DNA of 64,000 nucleotides from Acorus gramineus (lineage: Eukaryota > Streptophyta > Magnoliopsida > Acorales > Acoraceae), in contig JAUJYN010000015.1 of NCBI GenBank assembly GCA_030737835.1, forward strand, positions 1,566,485-1,630,484, written 5' to 3'. The notes under the pieces were generated by a model. That model saw nothing but the letters and a program-made list of their open reading frames with translations, was not told the DNA's origin and made no database searches. This document shows positions 47,819 to 58,989 of the stretch, piece by piece. Position 1 is the first letter of the stretch; each line of letters starts with the position of its first letter. The translations under genes and the position numbers were made by a program.

Positions 47819-48673
47819 TAGGCCTGTCAACGGGTCGGGTCCAGACCCGGACCCGACCCAGACCCGATTACACGTGTAATATACCCGACCCGATTTGGAC
47901 CCGACCCGAGTTGGATCTGACCCGGCGGACCCGAACAAACAAACGGGTCGGGTCCGGGTCCACCCCGCCCCGACCCGTTGGACCCGACTGTTTTTTTTAA
48001 TATATGTTCATATATTATAAGACCATTAGTATTAGTTGATACATAATTTTATTTCTTACTTAACTTATTTTTGTATCTACAAGTTCATAAATCATAATCA
48101 TAACAAGCCTATAAATCGGTTTGTTTTGGACAATTAACTTATTAGCATTTGAATTTGTATGATTAATTAGTTTGTTGCATGATTTATGTTTATTATTTAG
48201 GTTAATATGTTAGTGTTTATTGTTTTGAATGTTGTTTAGGTTAATATTGTTTTACATGTTGTTTAGGTTAGTTATGTTTATTATTTAGGTTAATATGTTT
48301 TTTATGTTAGTGATTATTATTTTGGATGTTGTTTAATAATTCATTTACTTCTTTTGAATTGTATAAAATTATATTCAAACATAGTCTCATTAACAATAAT
48401 GTTTTATTACAAAAAAATTCAAATAGAATGATAAGACAAACAAATACATGAGCTCTTCTCTCTTTATTTTATTTTATTTTATTTTATTTTTTTACTCAAC
48501 CATCCAGGTCGGGTCGGACCCGGACCCGACCCGGGTCCGACGGGTCCGGGTCCAGGTCCACATTTCTCCCGACCCGTCAGGTCCTGGGTTGGACCCGGAC
48601 CCGCCGGGTCCTGTCACGGGTCGGGTCCAGGTCCACCCTGACCCGACCCGGACCCGACCCTTTGATAGGCCTA
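47819..48673. mobile_element. hAT-type non-autonomous element (855 bp)
   Basis: Ends are TAGGCCTGTCAA and TTGATAGGCCTA (inverted), with 8-bp TSDs ATTTTGCT and ATTTTGAT (one mismatch). Both subterminal regions are filled with GGGTCGGGTCC / GGACCCGACCC repeats in opposite orientation, likely transposase binding sites. Open frames across these repeats (Asp-Pro-Thr-Arg-rich) are not genes. The family-1 copy at 2690-3408 shows the empty site. Confidence 0.9.
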
Positions 48674-49291
48674 ATTTTGATGTGTCATGATTACTGCTAT
48701 GGTTGTGTATTCTATATGTTTACATGTGAAATTTGTCATAATTGATTTGAAACTTGTAACAATGTGAATTTATTTTATCTAAATTTAGCTCGCTGAGCTT
48801 TCCGGCGACCATACTTCAACACCATCGCCCAAGTGGTTGCCGACCTTGGTTGGTACACATGTCAAACTCTCAGTCGACCATAATTCATCACCATCGCCAG
48901 AGGGAATACCGACCTCGGGGTGGGTTTACTCTTACTGCAACAATGCACAAAAACTGTTTTTTATTTTTTTAAAGGGGTGGGTTTCTTGCAAAGTGGGGTG
49001 CCGATATCGGCTCCTTAATTCAAAATACAACCAAACACAAATACACTTTATCCTTATTTATACTCACTTATGCTTGGATAAATATATACCCAAGAATAAA
49101 TCATATTCCCATTCCAAACGGGGGCTAAAAGTTTAAAAAAAGGAAAAAGGGGGTATAAATGTAATAGTGAATTTAAGATTATTATACAATATAATAGGAT
49201 ATTTGAGATCAATAGAGTGGTCGGGACTATCAAAAGATAAAGAAGGGTCGTTACACTCAGTTCTTTTTATAATCTCAAATATAGTTTTAAA

Positions 49292-50012
49292 TATGGGCGG
49301 AGCCATGTGTGGACTTGATCGGGCTATAGCCCGACCGAGATTTGTCAAAATCAATTTATTATTTTATCTTCAATTTAGTTTAGAAATGTTATAAAACTCA
49401 TTTTTACTGTGAGTGGGCTATTAATCTCTTGCATATTTAGTAATTCTATGTATTGAAAAAGAGTTTGATAAAAAAAAATATAGATCCAGATTTGATAACA
49501 AGTGATTTTTATTATTTGAAACACTGTAGGGCTTAATTTTAATAGGAAATACTAGGGTGTCATGTGGATAGTCCAACAGACAGTCCGTAAAATTTTTAAT
49601 TTTTTAAAATTAATAAACATCATTTAATTAAATATATATTTTAATAAAAAAATGTATATTATTTCATTTCTAATTTTCAACATATTTTTAACAAATGTTT
49701 TTTTTTTTATCGAGGTATATACTCACCTAAGGAGATATACATTACTCTGAATGGCTAATGAGATATGCAGGACTTCATTTGGCACGGCTAACCACATACT
49801 GCATGTAACAATGCTCAATTTAATAGTTTCATTTTATTATATATATTTTGTGTATATATATCAATTTTACTAGATATACAATGTTCATTATGAATATGAA
49901 CTTGTTTAATTTATATACATTTTAAATTTTGTATTTTTTTTTAACATGGATTAAAAGTTTTACTAAATTTTAATTTAGCTCACCCTAAAATTAAATGCTG
50001 GCTCCGCCCCTG
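49292..50012. mobile_element. hAT-type element with GGGGCGGAGCC ends (721 bp)
   Basis: Left end TATGGGCGGAGCC, right end GGCTCCGCCCCTG, with a perfect 8-bp TSD GTTTTAAA (49284-49291 and 50013-50020). A segment at about 49610-49690 belongs to a dispersed AT-rich repeat also found near 7020 and 61040, so another small element may be nested inside. Non-coding. Confidence 0.85.
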
Positions 50013-50113
50013 GTTTTAAATACCTCGTTAACATATAAACTCACTGTAACGAGGTATATACCTCGTTATAAAATTTTGATTTTTTCGTAAATGACATCGT
50101 CGTTAAATTCATT

Positions 50114-50123
50114 AGAGTGTGTC

Positions 50124-50161
<38 letters not shown>

Positions 50162-50162
50162 A
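50114..50162. repeat. (GT)n-(TA)n microsatellite
   Basis: Short GTGT runs followed by about 13 TA units. Confidence 0.85.
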
Positions 50163-50235
50163 TGTACATATATATAATAAAAATATATATTATTAGATGA
50201 TGTACATGATATTTAAAAAAAAATAAAAACATGTA

Positions 50236-50403
50236 GCCCTCGTTTGATTAGATAATAGAGTTTGAAATAAGTGAAAATCAGTTGGAATACTATCAAAATG
50301 CGTGTTTAAATGATTAAAATAAATGAGAATCCATATGTATTAACTAATATAAAATGTTATATAAATTCTAACCTTAATTCTTCTCTATCAATTAAACGGG
50401 AGC
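50236..50403. mobile_element. Small MITE, Harbinger-like (168 bp)
   Basis: Left end GCCCTCGTTTGAT, right end ATTAAACGGGAGC (inverted), with the trinucleotide GTA on each side. Similar terminal sequence to the MITE at 44808. A GTA duplication departs from the usual TAA/TTA preference. Confidence 0.55.
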
Positions 50404-50439
50404 GTAAGTAAAGGGTGTGTTTGTAACTCTAATAAAAAC

Positions 50440-51011
50440 TAAGTCTGTCAATTATCCAAAAAAATATCCGTATCTGATCCGAATCCGTATCTGAAAATAC
50501 AGAAAATATTCGATATCCGAAAATCCGTATCCGTATCCGAACCAAATAATCCGTATTCAAAAATTTTCAGATTGGATCGGATATAGCATATATCCGATCC
50601 GAATAATATCCGTATCCGAACTGTTATTTTATTTATATATGTGAGAATTAGTTTCAACCCTTAGATGAAAATCCAATGGCTCATGATCTACGACAAATCA
50701 CAAACCTATTTAACCATGTTGGATGCTTGTTTAACTATATTAGGATTTGTGTTTTTATGTCTTTGATGAATACCTATTTAACAATGTTAGTACTTAAGGT
50801 TTTATAATTTTTTTATATTTTAATCTGATTCGGATATTTCGAATATCATCCGAATCCGTATCCGGATTTTTGGATCGGATACGGATATGAGTTTTTGAAT
50901 ATCCGTCAGATATCAGATACATATATTTTTTCGGATATCCAATTCAGATACGAATCGAATAGGTACGTATATGGATCTATCCGATCCGTATCCGTCAGAT
51001 GAACAAGTCTA
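50440..51011. mobile_element. hAT-type element with ATCCGTATCC repeats (572 bp)
   Basis: Starts TAAGTCTGTCAA and ends TGAACAAGTCTA, with 8-bp TSDs ATAAAAAC and ATAAAAAT (one mismatch). Subterminal arrays of ATCCGTATCC and its complement sit in opposite orientation on the two sides, the same plan as the 47819 element but with another repeat unit. It lies about 360 bp upstream of the AHL start codon. Confidence 0.75.
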
Positions 51012-51373
51012 ATAAAAATAAGACTTCGGAGACTGAAACATTTTCCAAAGATAAGTGGGGAGTATGATCGCTTGTTTGAAAACGGTCTGATCCACAGCAA
51101 AGTGAAGAGACAACGTCACTCGGAAACGAATGAACGCGAACGCCTCGCTCATCCCCAATGAGCCGACCCCACATCACCCACCACCACCCGCTACATGCAG
51201 TCCACCACGTGGGGACCCCACCCAGTGTCACCCCCCTCCTCGGGAACACAAGCATCCCCCCAACAGAGTGTCTTCAATCACTCACATCATCATCATCGAA
51301 TGCCGAGCACGCAATTCCCCCTTCTTATCCCCCCCAACTTTTCAAATCCCTAACAAAAACAAAATTAAACAAT
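51012..51373 (+). promoter_or_regulatory. Promoter and 5' UTR region of the AHL gene
   Basis: GC content rises here relative to the upstream repeats. Pyrimidine/C-rich stretches (CCACCACCACCCGC, TATCCCCCCCAAC) are followed by an A-rich stretch just before the ATG. I could not identify a clear TATA box. An upstream ATG at 51158 is in frame with the AHL start without an intervening stop, so a longer N-terminus is formally possible, but its sequence is unlike the family. Confidence 0.45.
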
Positions 51374-54300
51374 ATGCAACGCAACAACGAGAGCGGCCTC
51401 CGCTCATACTACACTGCGAACGGCATGTTCGGATCCCCTCCTTCGTCTCCTCACGAGGCCTCCAACAACCCGCCGCCGCCCGTCCTCTTCTCCCACTCCC
51501 TCGGCGGCGGCGCAGCCCCGCCGTCCGCCGCCGTGGCTGCTCCTTTGGCGGAGCCGGTGAAGAGGAAGCGCGGGAGACCGAGGAAGTACGGGGCGGGAAC
51601 GGCGTCGCCGTCGTCGGCGTCCGTGATGAAGCCCCTCGCGTCGCCTAGGCAGCCGCCGGTGCAGTCTCCGACGGGTTCTTCGGCGTCTTCGAAGAGGAAG
51701 GAGGCCTCGAAGAAGGCGCAGATGTCCGGTCTCGGTAAGTGAATCGGTTGATCTGATTGAATGTGAGCACACGAAACATGAAACGTATCGTATGATTATA
51801 GATTTTTGTGAGGGAATTGTCAATATGTGTGTAGAACTGTTAGTTTTACTATGTAATGAAAAATTAATGAATGTGTGTTTAGATATGTCTGCACTATAAG
51901 CTTCCATTTTTAATTGTGTCTGAGTACGCACATGATCACATTTTTATTATAAACTAAACAATGAATAAATGTTTATAAATATGTCCGCATTGTATGCCTA
52001 ATTTTTTAAGCCACTTTATCGTGTACATCCATTTTTAATTGTGTTATCAACTTATCATAGTTTAAATTCTGAGTTCTTTTGCCAGATAAGGTTCATTAAT
52101 TTGTTGAATTGCAAACTCCAATTTAACTTGACATAAGAACCCCTCACAACGAGTTGGGAGGCATCCTACCAAAAAAATAATTATAATAAAGAAAGCATCA
52201 GGCATCCATTCTTTGTGGGCTTATGTCCATATGAAGTGTTTGGAAGTTATCTGAATATTAATTTTTCTACTTTTGAACTTAGGAAAAGTAGGTGGCTACA
52301 TTCAACTTTTTCTCTTGTTTTTTCCATGCAGGAAATGCAGGGCAGGGGTTCACGCCACATGTTATAACAATAGCACCTGGAGAAGTGTGTGCCCGTCGTT
52401 TCTTTTGACACTTTAAATGGGTCTTTTTTATTTACAGTTTTAAATTACATTTGATCATACTTTTAAATTGGTTATTGCAGAAAATGTGTTTGGATTGTTG
52501 TCTGGTACTCAATGCTTTTGTATTTGATCATTTTTCATCATGCAGGTCATTTTTTTATTTTTTTTTGAGAAATAGATTGGCCATTTACTAGTTTAATTAA
52601 TAAGCAGTACATAGCCACACGGCACCAAAGGAAAAATAGGAAGAAAATAGAGATTGTTCATCACGAAGATTGAATGATAGGAAAATTTAATTGAGGGAGA
52701 AATTATCATTAACAGAAGGCTGTTTACAGATCTTCCTTTTCTATATTTAAATTTTATTTGTTTATTACGTATGTGATTTACTAATGGGTTTTGGAAGATG
52801 ACGAAGAAAATTTTGATATTGTGATTCTAAATTGTGTCATCACCAACACTTATGCTGAATAGTCCAAAATGGAAATCATTAACCATTTCAATGACTTGGG
52901 GCTGTTTTCTTTTTGTAACTTATAACACCAAAATATCTATCATGGACAATCCTTATCACCTTGACAATGGTTATTGTTTAAAGAATATTGGCCAATTATT
53001 TGATTGTGCCATATCATATTATTGTTTTTGAACACACAAGTGCGTGTGCCCTGTCCCACCTAGATCGCATGTACGGATTTAATTTATAATGAGGGAAGTC
53101 TTTGTTTTCACTCCAAATCTTATTGGGCTTGGACCTGTAGCTCAGTGGATGATAACAAGAGATCTTGAGTTCGAGTCCTAGCATTTTTCCTTTTCCACTA
53201 GTCACTTCAGAAATATATTCAAATATTTCATCTATCTTCATGATGGATGGTAATTTTTAACTTCTTCCCCATGAACAATACACATAATTTAAATTTAAAT
53301 GCGCATGAACATAGTTTAAATTTTATTGGTTATTGTTTTTGTAGTTTCTTTGTTTATGACCACTATTTTAAATATTTCATTTTGAAGAATTTTGAAGAAT
53401 TATGCCAATGCCATCAATGGGATTCTTTTCCATCCATTTACAAAGTGTCAAGTAGCTAATTGTATCATCAAATCTGAAACCTGGTCTGTGATATGATAGG
53501 GTCAATTTGGTATTGGCATGCTCAGTACTCTTCTAATTGCAAGATGCTACAATGCATGTTTCAGTTACCTATATTTTATCTACACTGAACTTATTTACAG
53601 CTTATAAGCTCAAAAAATTGCTTAACTGTTAGAAGTAACACAAACAACTGATCTTCATACGACTTTTTCTTTTAAAAAAATTATTTTTCCAATGAAATAT
53701 ACAAAGTAAACACAGAACTAATCAAGTTGAAATCCTCAAAGCAAAATGTGTTGCTGAAAAAAAATCTGAAATATAATGGATCATTTTCTTCTTTAAATCA
53801 AAATGGTTTAATGTGATTTAGTGTATCATCTTTATGCAGTTGTCCACTGTGAACCAATTCTTCCATCAAGAACCTCTATTAGTGTCCCATACAGAATATT
53901 TCAGATTTGTCTTTTTAATTTATTTTATTCCGCTATTTAGAAAATTTGAATAGTCATACGACTCTAAATTCTTTTTTTTTTACATATTTTTGTTGACTTA
54001 CTCTCTGTTCCTGTAAGTGCCCGATTTTTTCTCACATGTATTTATGATCCCTAATATTTCATTTTACATTGCCATATGTCAACAATTTGTGATTTATCTC
54101 TTTTTGCATAGAGTCTGGTGAAGATATGATAGTTTGGGATGAATGGAATTTATCCAGGTTTATGAAGGTAAAATACAATAATCAGACATAATCCTTAGTA
54201 AAGGTAAGTATTTCCCCTTAATATATGGATTTGGGTAGCTCAGCACCTCATAACATATTGATATGTATATCGTGAGACTGATAAGAGTGAGAATGGAGAT

Positions 54301-57300
54301 AGAATGACTTATGTAGATATTATCTCATTGCTCTTTTTCTTGTTCTTTATTTCATTCTATTTGAACTTTCATATCATTTCTCTCAAAACATTAGGATACG
54401 GGCGTGGACCATAGCTCAATGGTTGACAACATATTTTGCAACGATGATGTCTTAGGCTCAAGTCTTTCCACTAACCAACCAAAAAGGGATTTTACTTCAT
54501 TGACCCTTTATTAAACGTGCTTTTTCTCTCTTCATGGATGAGTCAAGGGTAGATAGAGTGTTCCTTCTATATTCCATGAGTGTAAACTACACTACCATAA
54601 AGTCTACTTTTCACCTATCAGTTGGTCACAGCCAAAGCCATGGAGGCACCTCTCTTGATTATTTATTGTCTTCACCAATACATGAAGGGACGACTAAGGA
54701 TGGGAGATGGCTGTTACAATGTAATATTAAATTTTGATGGATCATATTTAAATCTCCATTAAAATGTAATCTTAAATTTTGATGATCGTATTTAATCTAT
54801 AAAGTCAACCTTAGTTATGGGATATGGTTGGGTTGAGTTGAGTGAGAATTTATTCTATTTTGCTTGCTCAATTTCTTCCGCTATCATGTTAATGATGTTC
54901 AGCAGTTTTGTTGTTATTTCAATAATTTGGATTTTCAGAAGCTTGGACCCATAGCTCAGTGCTTGACAAGAGATTTTGCAACTAAGATGTCATGGGTTCA
55001 AGTTCCAACATTTATCTACCAAAAAAAAGGATTTTCCATTTCTACCCTCCTTTTCAGTGTACTAAAATCATATGCTATGCAGATATGCATTATGAGTTAC
55101 TTGATTTTGTCTGTTATGCTTGATACTCCTTTTTTTGTGGTTATCACGATTCTATATTTTCTTGCAAGTTAAATGGGTACTCCTACTAGTCAAGTTTAAG
55201 ACCGTTATTCTTGGCATAATGTTATAAGAATATGAGCTACTTTTTTTTTTTCTCTGCCAGCTAACAGATGTGGTTATTAGTCCCATGCAAGGTGCATAAT
55301 GCAGTTGCTTTATTTTTTATGTAAATCACTTTAATGTTTATGTATTTTTTCAAAATAGGATGTGGCCCTGAATATTATGTCATTCATGCAACAACGAAAG
55401 CGTGCTGTTTGTATCATAACAGCATGTGGATCAATTTCTAATGCATGTATTCGCCAGCAAGCCATGCTCAGTGGCAACACGACCTATGAGGTGAACGAGC
55501 TTGAATTTTCTTTTGTTCTTTGTACTACTTGTGGAGTTGAAATGATAAGTATTTCAGATGAGTATGCTTTTAAATGCACTCTATTTGTTATATAATTGTA
55601 AAATTTAGTTTTCTATGCTTCCTGTAACCATGAAGAGCTACCTTCTTATATGCTTGCCTATGAAATTTTCTTTTTCTCGTCCTTGTATTTGTCTTTTTAG
55701 TAGATGCATTTTTTCACCAAATTTTCATGTGATTGAACTGATCTCTCACTGGCCATTAAATGTCTTATGCATGTTTAAGCAGGTATATTGGCAAGTTTTG
55801 ATAGATATTTGAGCAACTGGATCATGTGTCATAGATGGTCGTAGATTTTTTTATTTTAAATCAAGATAGCAGCTATGTTACTGTATAAAGCCCCTCAAAC
55901 AAAGAAGATGTGGGATCTCTGAAATGAAACATCAATAAGAAGAAAGAAAGAAAATAAGAGGTTCTTATAAAAAAGGAACCCTGTTGTAAAAACTGCAAAG
56001 TAATTACCTCCTGCTCCAATTTGCACTCATATTAGAAACAACCAACTCTTCACCAAGAAGCACCCCCGTTTCCATAACGAATTTGTAATAATCACCCATA
56101 TGCTGTGCTTCCTTTGGAAGAGAAAGCTCAAACATGTCCCTCAACATATCGCCCGAGGAATGAAAACTTGGAATTTTGCCTTGTTACTTTGATCGTCTCT
56201 TTACCTCCTTTATTGAAACCAATCCATGTGCTTCAAGGTTTGTAAAGCTGCAATTCGTCCCGATAGCCATTCCCACTCTTATCCTACTGCATGAGGACAT
56301 CCATAGAACAAGTGATCCCGAATCTCGTTCTCTGCTCCACAAATGTCACAAGTTAATTCCCTATCATGGGCTGACTTTGAACGTTCTCTTAGGTAAGCAT
56401 TTTATCTTCATAAGTCTTTGGGTTCAGTGGGGATGATGTTGATGGTTAGAGTCAAGTAGTCATCAGTTGTAGTTCACATGGTCCGTGGGGCCAATGGCTA
56501 CTTGATTATGTTCCTCTCCATCTCAAGAATAGGAATGTATTATTCCTGAGGTTTCTGACATTCCTTGCTAGCCGAAGAATAGTTACTTTTTGGCCATCCT
56601 GGCTACTTGATTATGTTCCCCTCCATCTCAAGAATAGGAATGTATTATTCCTGAGGTTTCTGACATTCCTTGCTAGCCGAAGAATAGTTACTTTTTGGCC
56701 TTCCTGATGCTTAGAGTCACTCATGTTGTCTTCTCATTCAGTCGAGTGCTATATCAATCGATGGCAACATCCTCTAAGGTTGGGGAGCGTTCATCTTCAA
56801 ATTTCATCCTCTGAGTTTGCGGGATTCATGAAAGGGCACATTGCATTTCATGTTGAAGACATTTGCAGTCTTGATTGAAAGGTTAAGTGAAGATGGTAGG
56901 CAGTACTGTTGATGCGCTCAATGATTTTGAGGGATCTATGCTTTCCCTTGCATAGTTTGTCTTGTATATTGAAGATATGCCATCATCAGACATTAATTGG
57001 CTCCTTTGTTTATTTCTCGGTGGCTTGTTCAAGGTTTTTTTTTCACAATTTCGTGGATGTGTTGCAGATGATTCATGAGTTCTTCCAACTTTATACGAGA
57101 TTTTTTGGGCACGATCATGAGAAGCATATGCATCTTGCGCGCATTTTCACCACACGACCTGGAACGGGCTGAAAGCAGTGGATCTTTTGACTGAACCTCA
57201 TGATAAACTTGGAAATAGAACTTGTGATGCAGATTAAGTCTTGATGATTGTTTTTTATTTCATTATTTTGTTTTGTGTGTGTTAGAAAATTAGTTGATCA

Positions 57301-58989
57301 AGTTATTTTTTTTTCAGATTTAATCTACCAATTTTATAAATATTTTAATAGGATTGTGATGATTAAAAAAATTCCATTGAATGGATAAAAGATGCAGATT
57401 ACCATTTTGAACCATCAGTCTACTGGAAGCTTGACCATCCTGTTCGTCACCTAGGGGATGGTGGGGTTGGGGGTGCTAGAAATGGGTATCTAGCAAGAGT
57501 TGCTTGTAGTATTAAGAGGTTGAATCTGGGATCACTATCTTGTGCAATCTAGAGAATAGAAATTTTAGATTATGATTTGTCCTAGCTGCACTCTTTCTCA
57601 TAATGCCAAGTTTGACTTCAATTTTTTTTTTTTTTTCGTAGTAAGCAAGTTTGTCTTCATGTTTTGCTAATTAACAATAGAATTAATAGAATACAAATTC
57701 ATAATCAAATCGGACCAATTCTATTTAAATGTGAGTCTTAAAAAAATATGCAAACTTTTTTCTTTAGTTGGTGATTAATATTTCTCCTTTTTTGTTCACC
57801 GGTTCGATATTCTTGTCATTATTTTATTGCAATCTCTTTCAGGGCCATTATGAGATTCTCTCTCTATCTGGGTCTTACTTGCCTTCTGAAACTGCTGGGG
57901 CATTTTCAAGAACTGGAGGATTAAGCATATGCTTGTCTGGAGCAGATGGTGATATTGTTGGGGGTGGGGTGGGTGGACCTATCGTGGCAGCAGGTCCTGT
58001 ACAGGTACTTTGGACAACATAGTTGAGACATAAATAAACAAAAAGCAATGCTAAAGAAACAGGGAGCCAACACATGTCTCCAAAATATTTTGATTTGTTC
58101 CATCTCATCCCTCAATCATTTGAAAGTGGAGCATATCAATGATGGTTGTGATGGAAACTATATTTCACTTGTTTTTTTCTCCTGTTTGACATTTTTAATG
58201 AATAAAAATATTCTCTTTCAAACTTGGGGGAATTTTTAAATTAGCTGCTGCAATGCAGGTAATTGCTGGTTCTTTTGTGATTGATAGTGATAAGGATTCT
58301 AATGCTGGATCAGTAGCCGAGCCTAAATTATCAGCACCATCCATAGCTAGGCCATCTGTTTTTTCGCCGCCTCACTTTAGATCCACTGTAGATTCTACTG
58401 CAAGATTCTTTTCCAACAGAAGTGATGATCACTTAGCAGGAGGTGCAACCAATTTCATGCTACAATCTTGCGCAACAAATGTAATGCCCTCACGGTCAAC
58501 TGATTGGACGGGTGCGTTGATATATTATGTTCTAAGCTACATAGTAATGATATTCATATTTCTTCTAGTTTGGCTGTTTTACGTGACTGGGTATGGTTAA
58601 ATATTTAGTTTGTTAGACCTTATTTTATGTTACTTGTGCACATTCTCATTTTATATCCCCTCTACCTAATGCAGTCATCTGTTGCACAATTCACTTCAGG
58701 TGAAAATTTGGAATGTCAACATTCATATGACTTGAATATCTGCTGTGTGGGCTGTTTCCAATTGTTTTACAAACTCAGGCCTGAGGGCATTCTTTAAACC
58801 AAAATGTTTCATTAAGTTTGTGGTGTGAACTCTGCATAGATGCTTGGTAGAGTAACATAATTTTGACCATATCTAAATTTGTTTTTATGTTTTTGTTCTT
58901 GCCCCTTCAATGTATTAGGAATAAGAGGCGGTGGGCATGGTGGATTACATTCCCCCATCGATGACGATGACGAACACATCCATGATTAG
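51374..58989 (+). CDS. AHL: AT-hook motif nuclear-localized (AHL) protein, six exons
   Basis: A nuclear DNA-binding protein that contacts the minor groove of AT-rich DNA and assembles through its PPC (DUF296) domain to influence chromatin and transcription. Exons: 51374-51734, 52332-52384, 55359-55490, 57843-58004, 58259-58511 and 58919-58989; all introns are GT-AG and the phases agree, giving 343 residues. The N-terminus (MQRNNESGLRSYY) is followed by a Pro/Ala-rich part and one AT-hook, KRKRGRPRKYG. The PPC domain starts GFTPHVITIAPGEDVA and includes KRAVCIITACGSIS, GHYEILSLSGSYL, RTGGLSICLSGADG and VAAGPVQVIAGSF. A second AT-hook is absent, which suggests the type III group. The family core GRFEIL reads GHYEIL. 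The C-terminus has a Ser-rich tail ending in DDDDEHIHD. Introns 2 and 3 (about 3.0 and 2.35 kb) carry transposon remnants. Confidence 0.92.
53128..53215 (+). repeat. SINE-like tRNA-derived repeat 1 (AHL intron 2)
   Basis: Has an A-box-like TAGCTCAGTGG (53138-53148) and a B-box-like GAGTTCGAGTCC (53167-53178), but the body cannot fold into a tRNA. Two related copies follow in the same intron. Plant SINEs derive from tRNAs and keep these internal polymerase III boxes. Confidence 0.6.
54395..54520 (+). repeat. SINE-like tRNA-derived repeat 2 (AHL intron 2)
   Basis: ATAGCTCAATGGTTGACAAC (A box) and TTAGGCTCAAGTCTTTCC (B box), followed by CCAACCAAAAAGGGATTTTA. It is clearly related to the copy at 54945 over the whole length. 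Confidence 0.6.
54945..55060 (+). repeat. SINE-like tRNA-derived repeat 3 (AHL intron 2)
   Basis: ATAGCTCAGTGCTTGACAAG (A box), then ATTTTGCAACTAAGATGTCA shared with repeat 2 (one or two changes), GGGTTCAAGTTCC (B box) and CTACCAAAAAAAAGGATTTT. Shared sequence beyond the boxes confirms one family. Confidence 0.65.
56090..56410 (-). pseudogene. LINE reverse-transcriptase tail remnant (AHL intron 3)
   Basis: On the minus strand, about 56355-56285 reads TCDICGAENEIRDHLFYGCP, the zinc-binding zf-RVT motif found at the C-terminus of plant L1-type LINE polyproteins. Flanking sequence before and after it (to about 56090) continues in the expected style but with stops. It is a dead fragment inside an intron and opposite to the gene. 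Confidence 0.7.
56495..56704. repeat. 105-bp tandem duplication (AHL intron 3)
   Basis: Two almost identical 105-bp units begin TGGCTACTTGATTATG at 56495 and 56600. They lie between the LINE remnant and the Gypsy remnant. Confidence 0.92.
56705..57235 (-). pseudogene. Gypsy integrase C-terminal remnant (AHL intron 3)
   Basis: Minus-strand pieces in shifting frames resemble the end of a Gypsy integrase. At about 57110-57010 KLEELMNHLQHIHEIVKKN and LEQATEK recall the coiled region before the GDxVxLK motif. At about 56940-56890 LKIIERINSTAYHL recalls the PFEIxxRIGxxAYxL motif. Stops and shifts are frequent. Moderately sure of the family, not of the limits. Confidence 0.5.

Larger units (their letters stand above)
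45151..49015. mobile_element. Mutator-type foldback element, family 1, complete but interrupted
   Basis: Long inverted arms begin GGGCGCTGATATTGGCACC and end GGTGCCGATATCGGCTCCT. A perfect 9-bp TSD TAATTCAAA flanks it (45142-45150 and 49016-49024). Two later insertions, a solo LTR and a hAT element, split it; without them it is about 940 bp. Nine-base duplications mark the Mutator superfamily. A second copy lies at 2690-3408. Confidence 0.9.
44808..49125. mobile_element. Harbinger/Tourist-like MITE, outermost of a nest
   Basis: Left end GTCCCCGTTTGTTTTGGG, right end the inverted CCCATTCCAAACGGGGGC, with the 3-bp TSD TAA on both sides (44805-44807 and 49126-49128). Removing the inner insertion leaves about 444 bp. 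Terminal sequence and 3-bp duplication fit the PIF/Harbinger superfamily. It encodes nothing. Confidence 0.8.

Noticed and set aside
47779..48690. Asp/Pro/Thr/Arg-rich open frames
   Set aside because: Produced by the GGGTCGGGTCC subterminal arrays of a hAT element.
51130..51648. 172-codon frame overlapping AHL exon 1 in another frame
   Set aside because: Shadow of the GC-rich exon; the AHL frame has the AT-hook and splices into the PPC domain.
53131..53180. Possible tRNA gene in AHL intron 2
   Set aside because: A- and B-box-like sequences are present but no cloverleaf with acceptor and anticodon stems can be formed; two related copies nearby point to a SINE.
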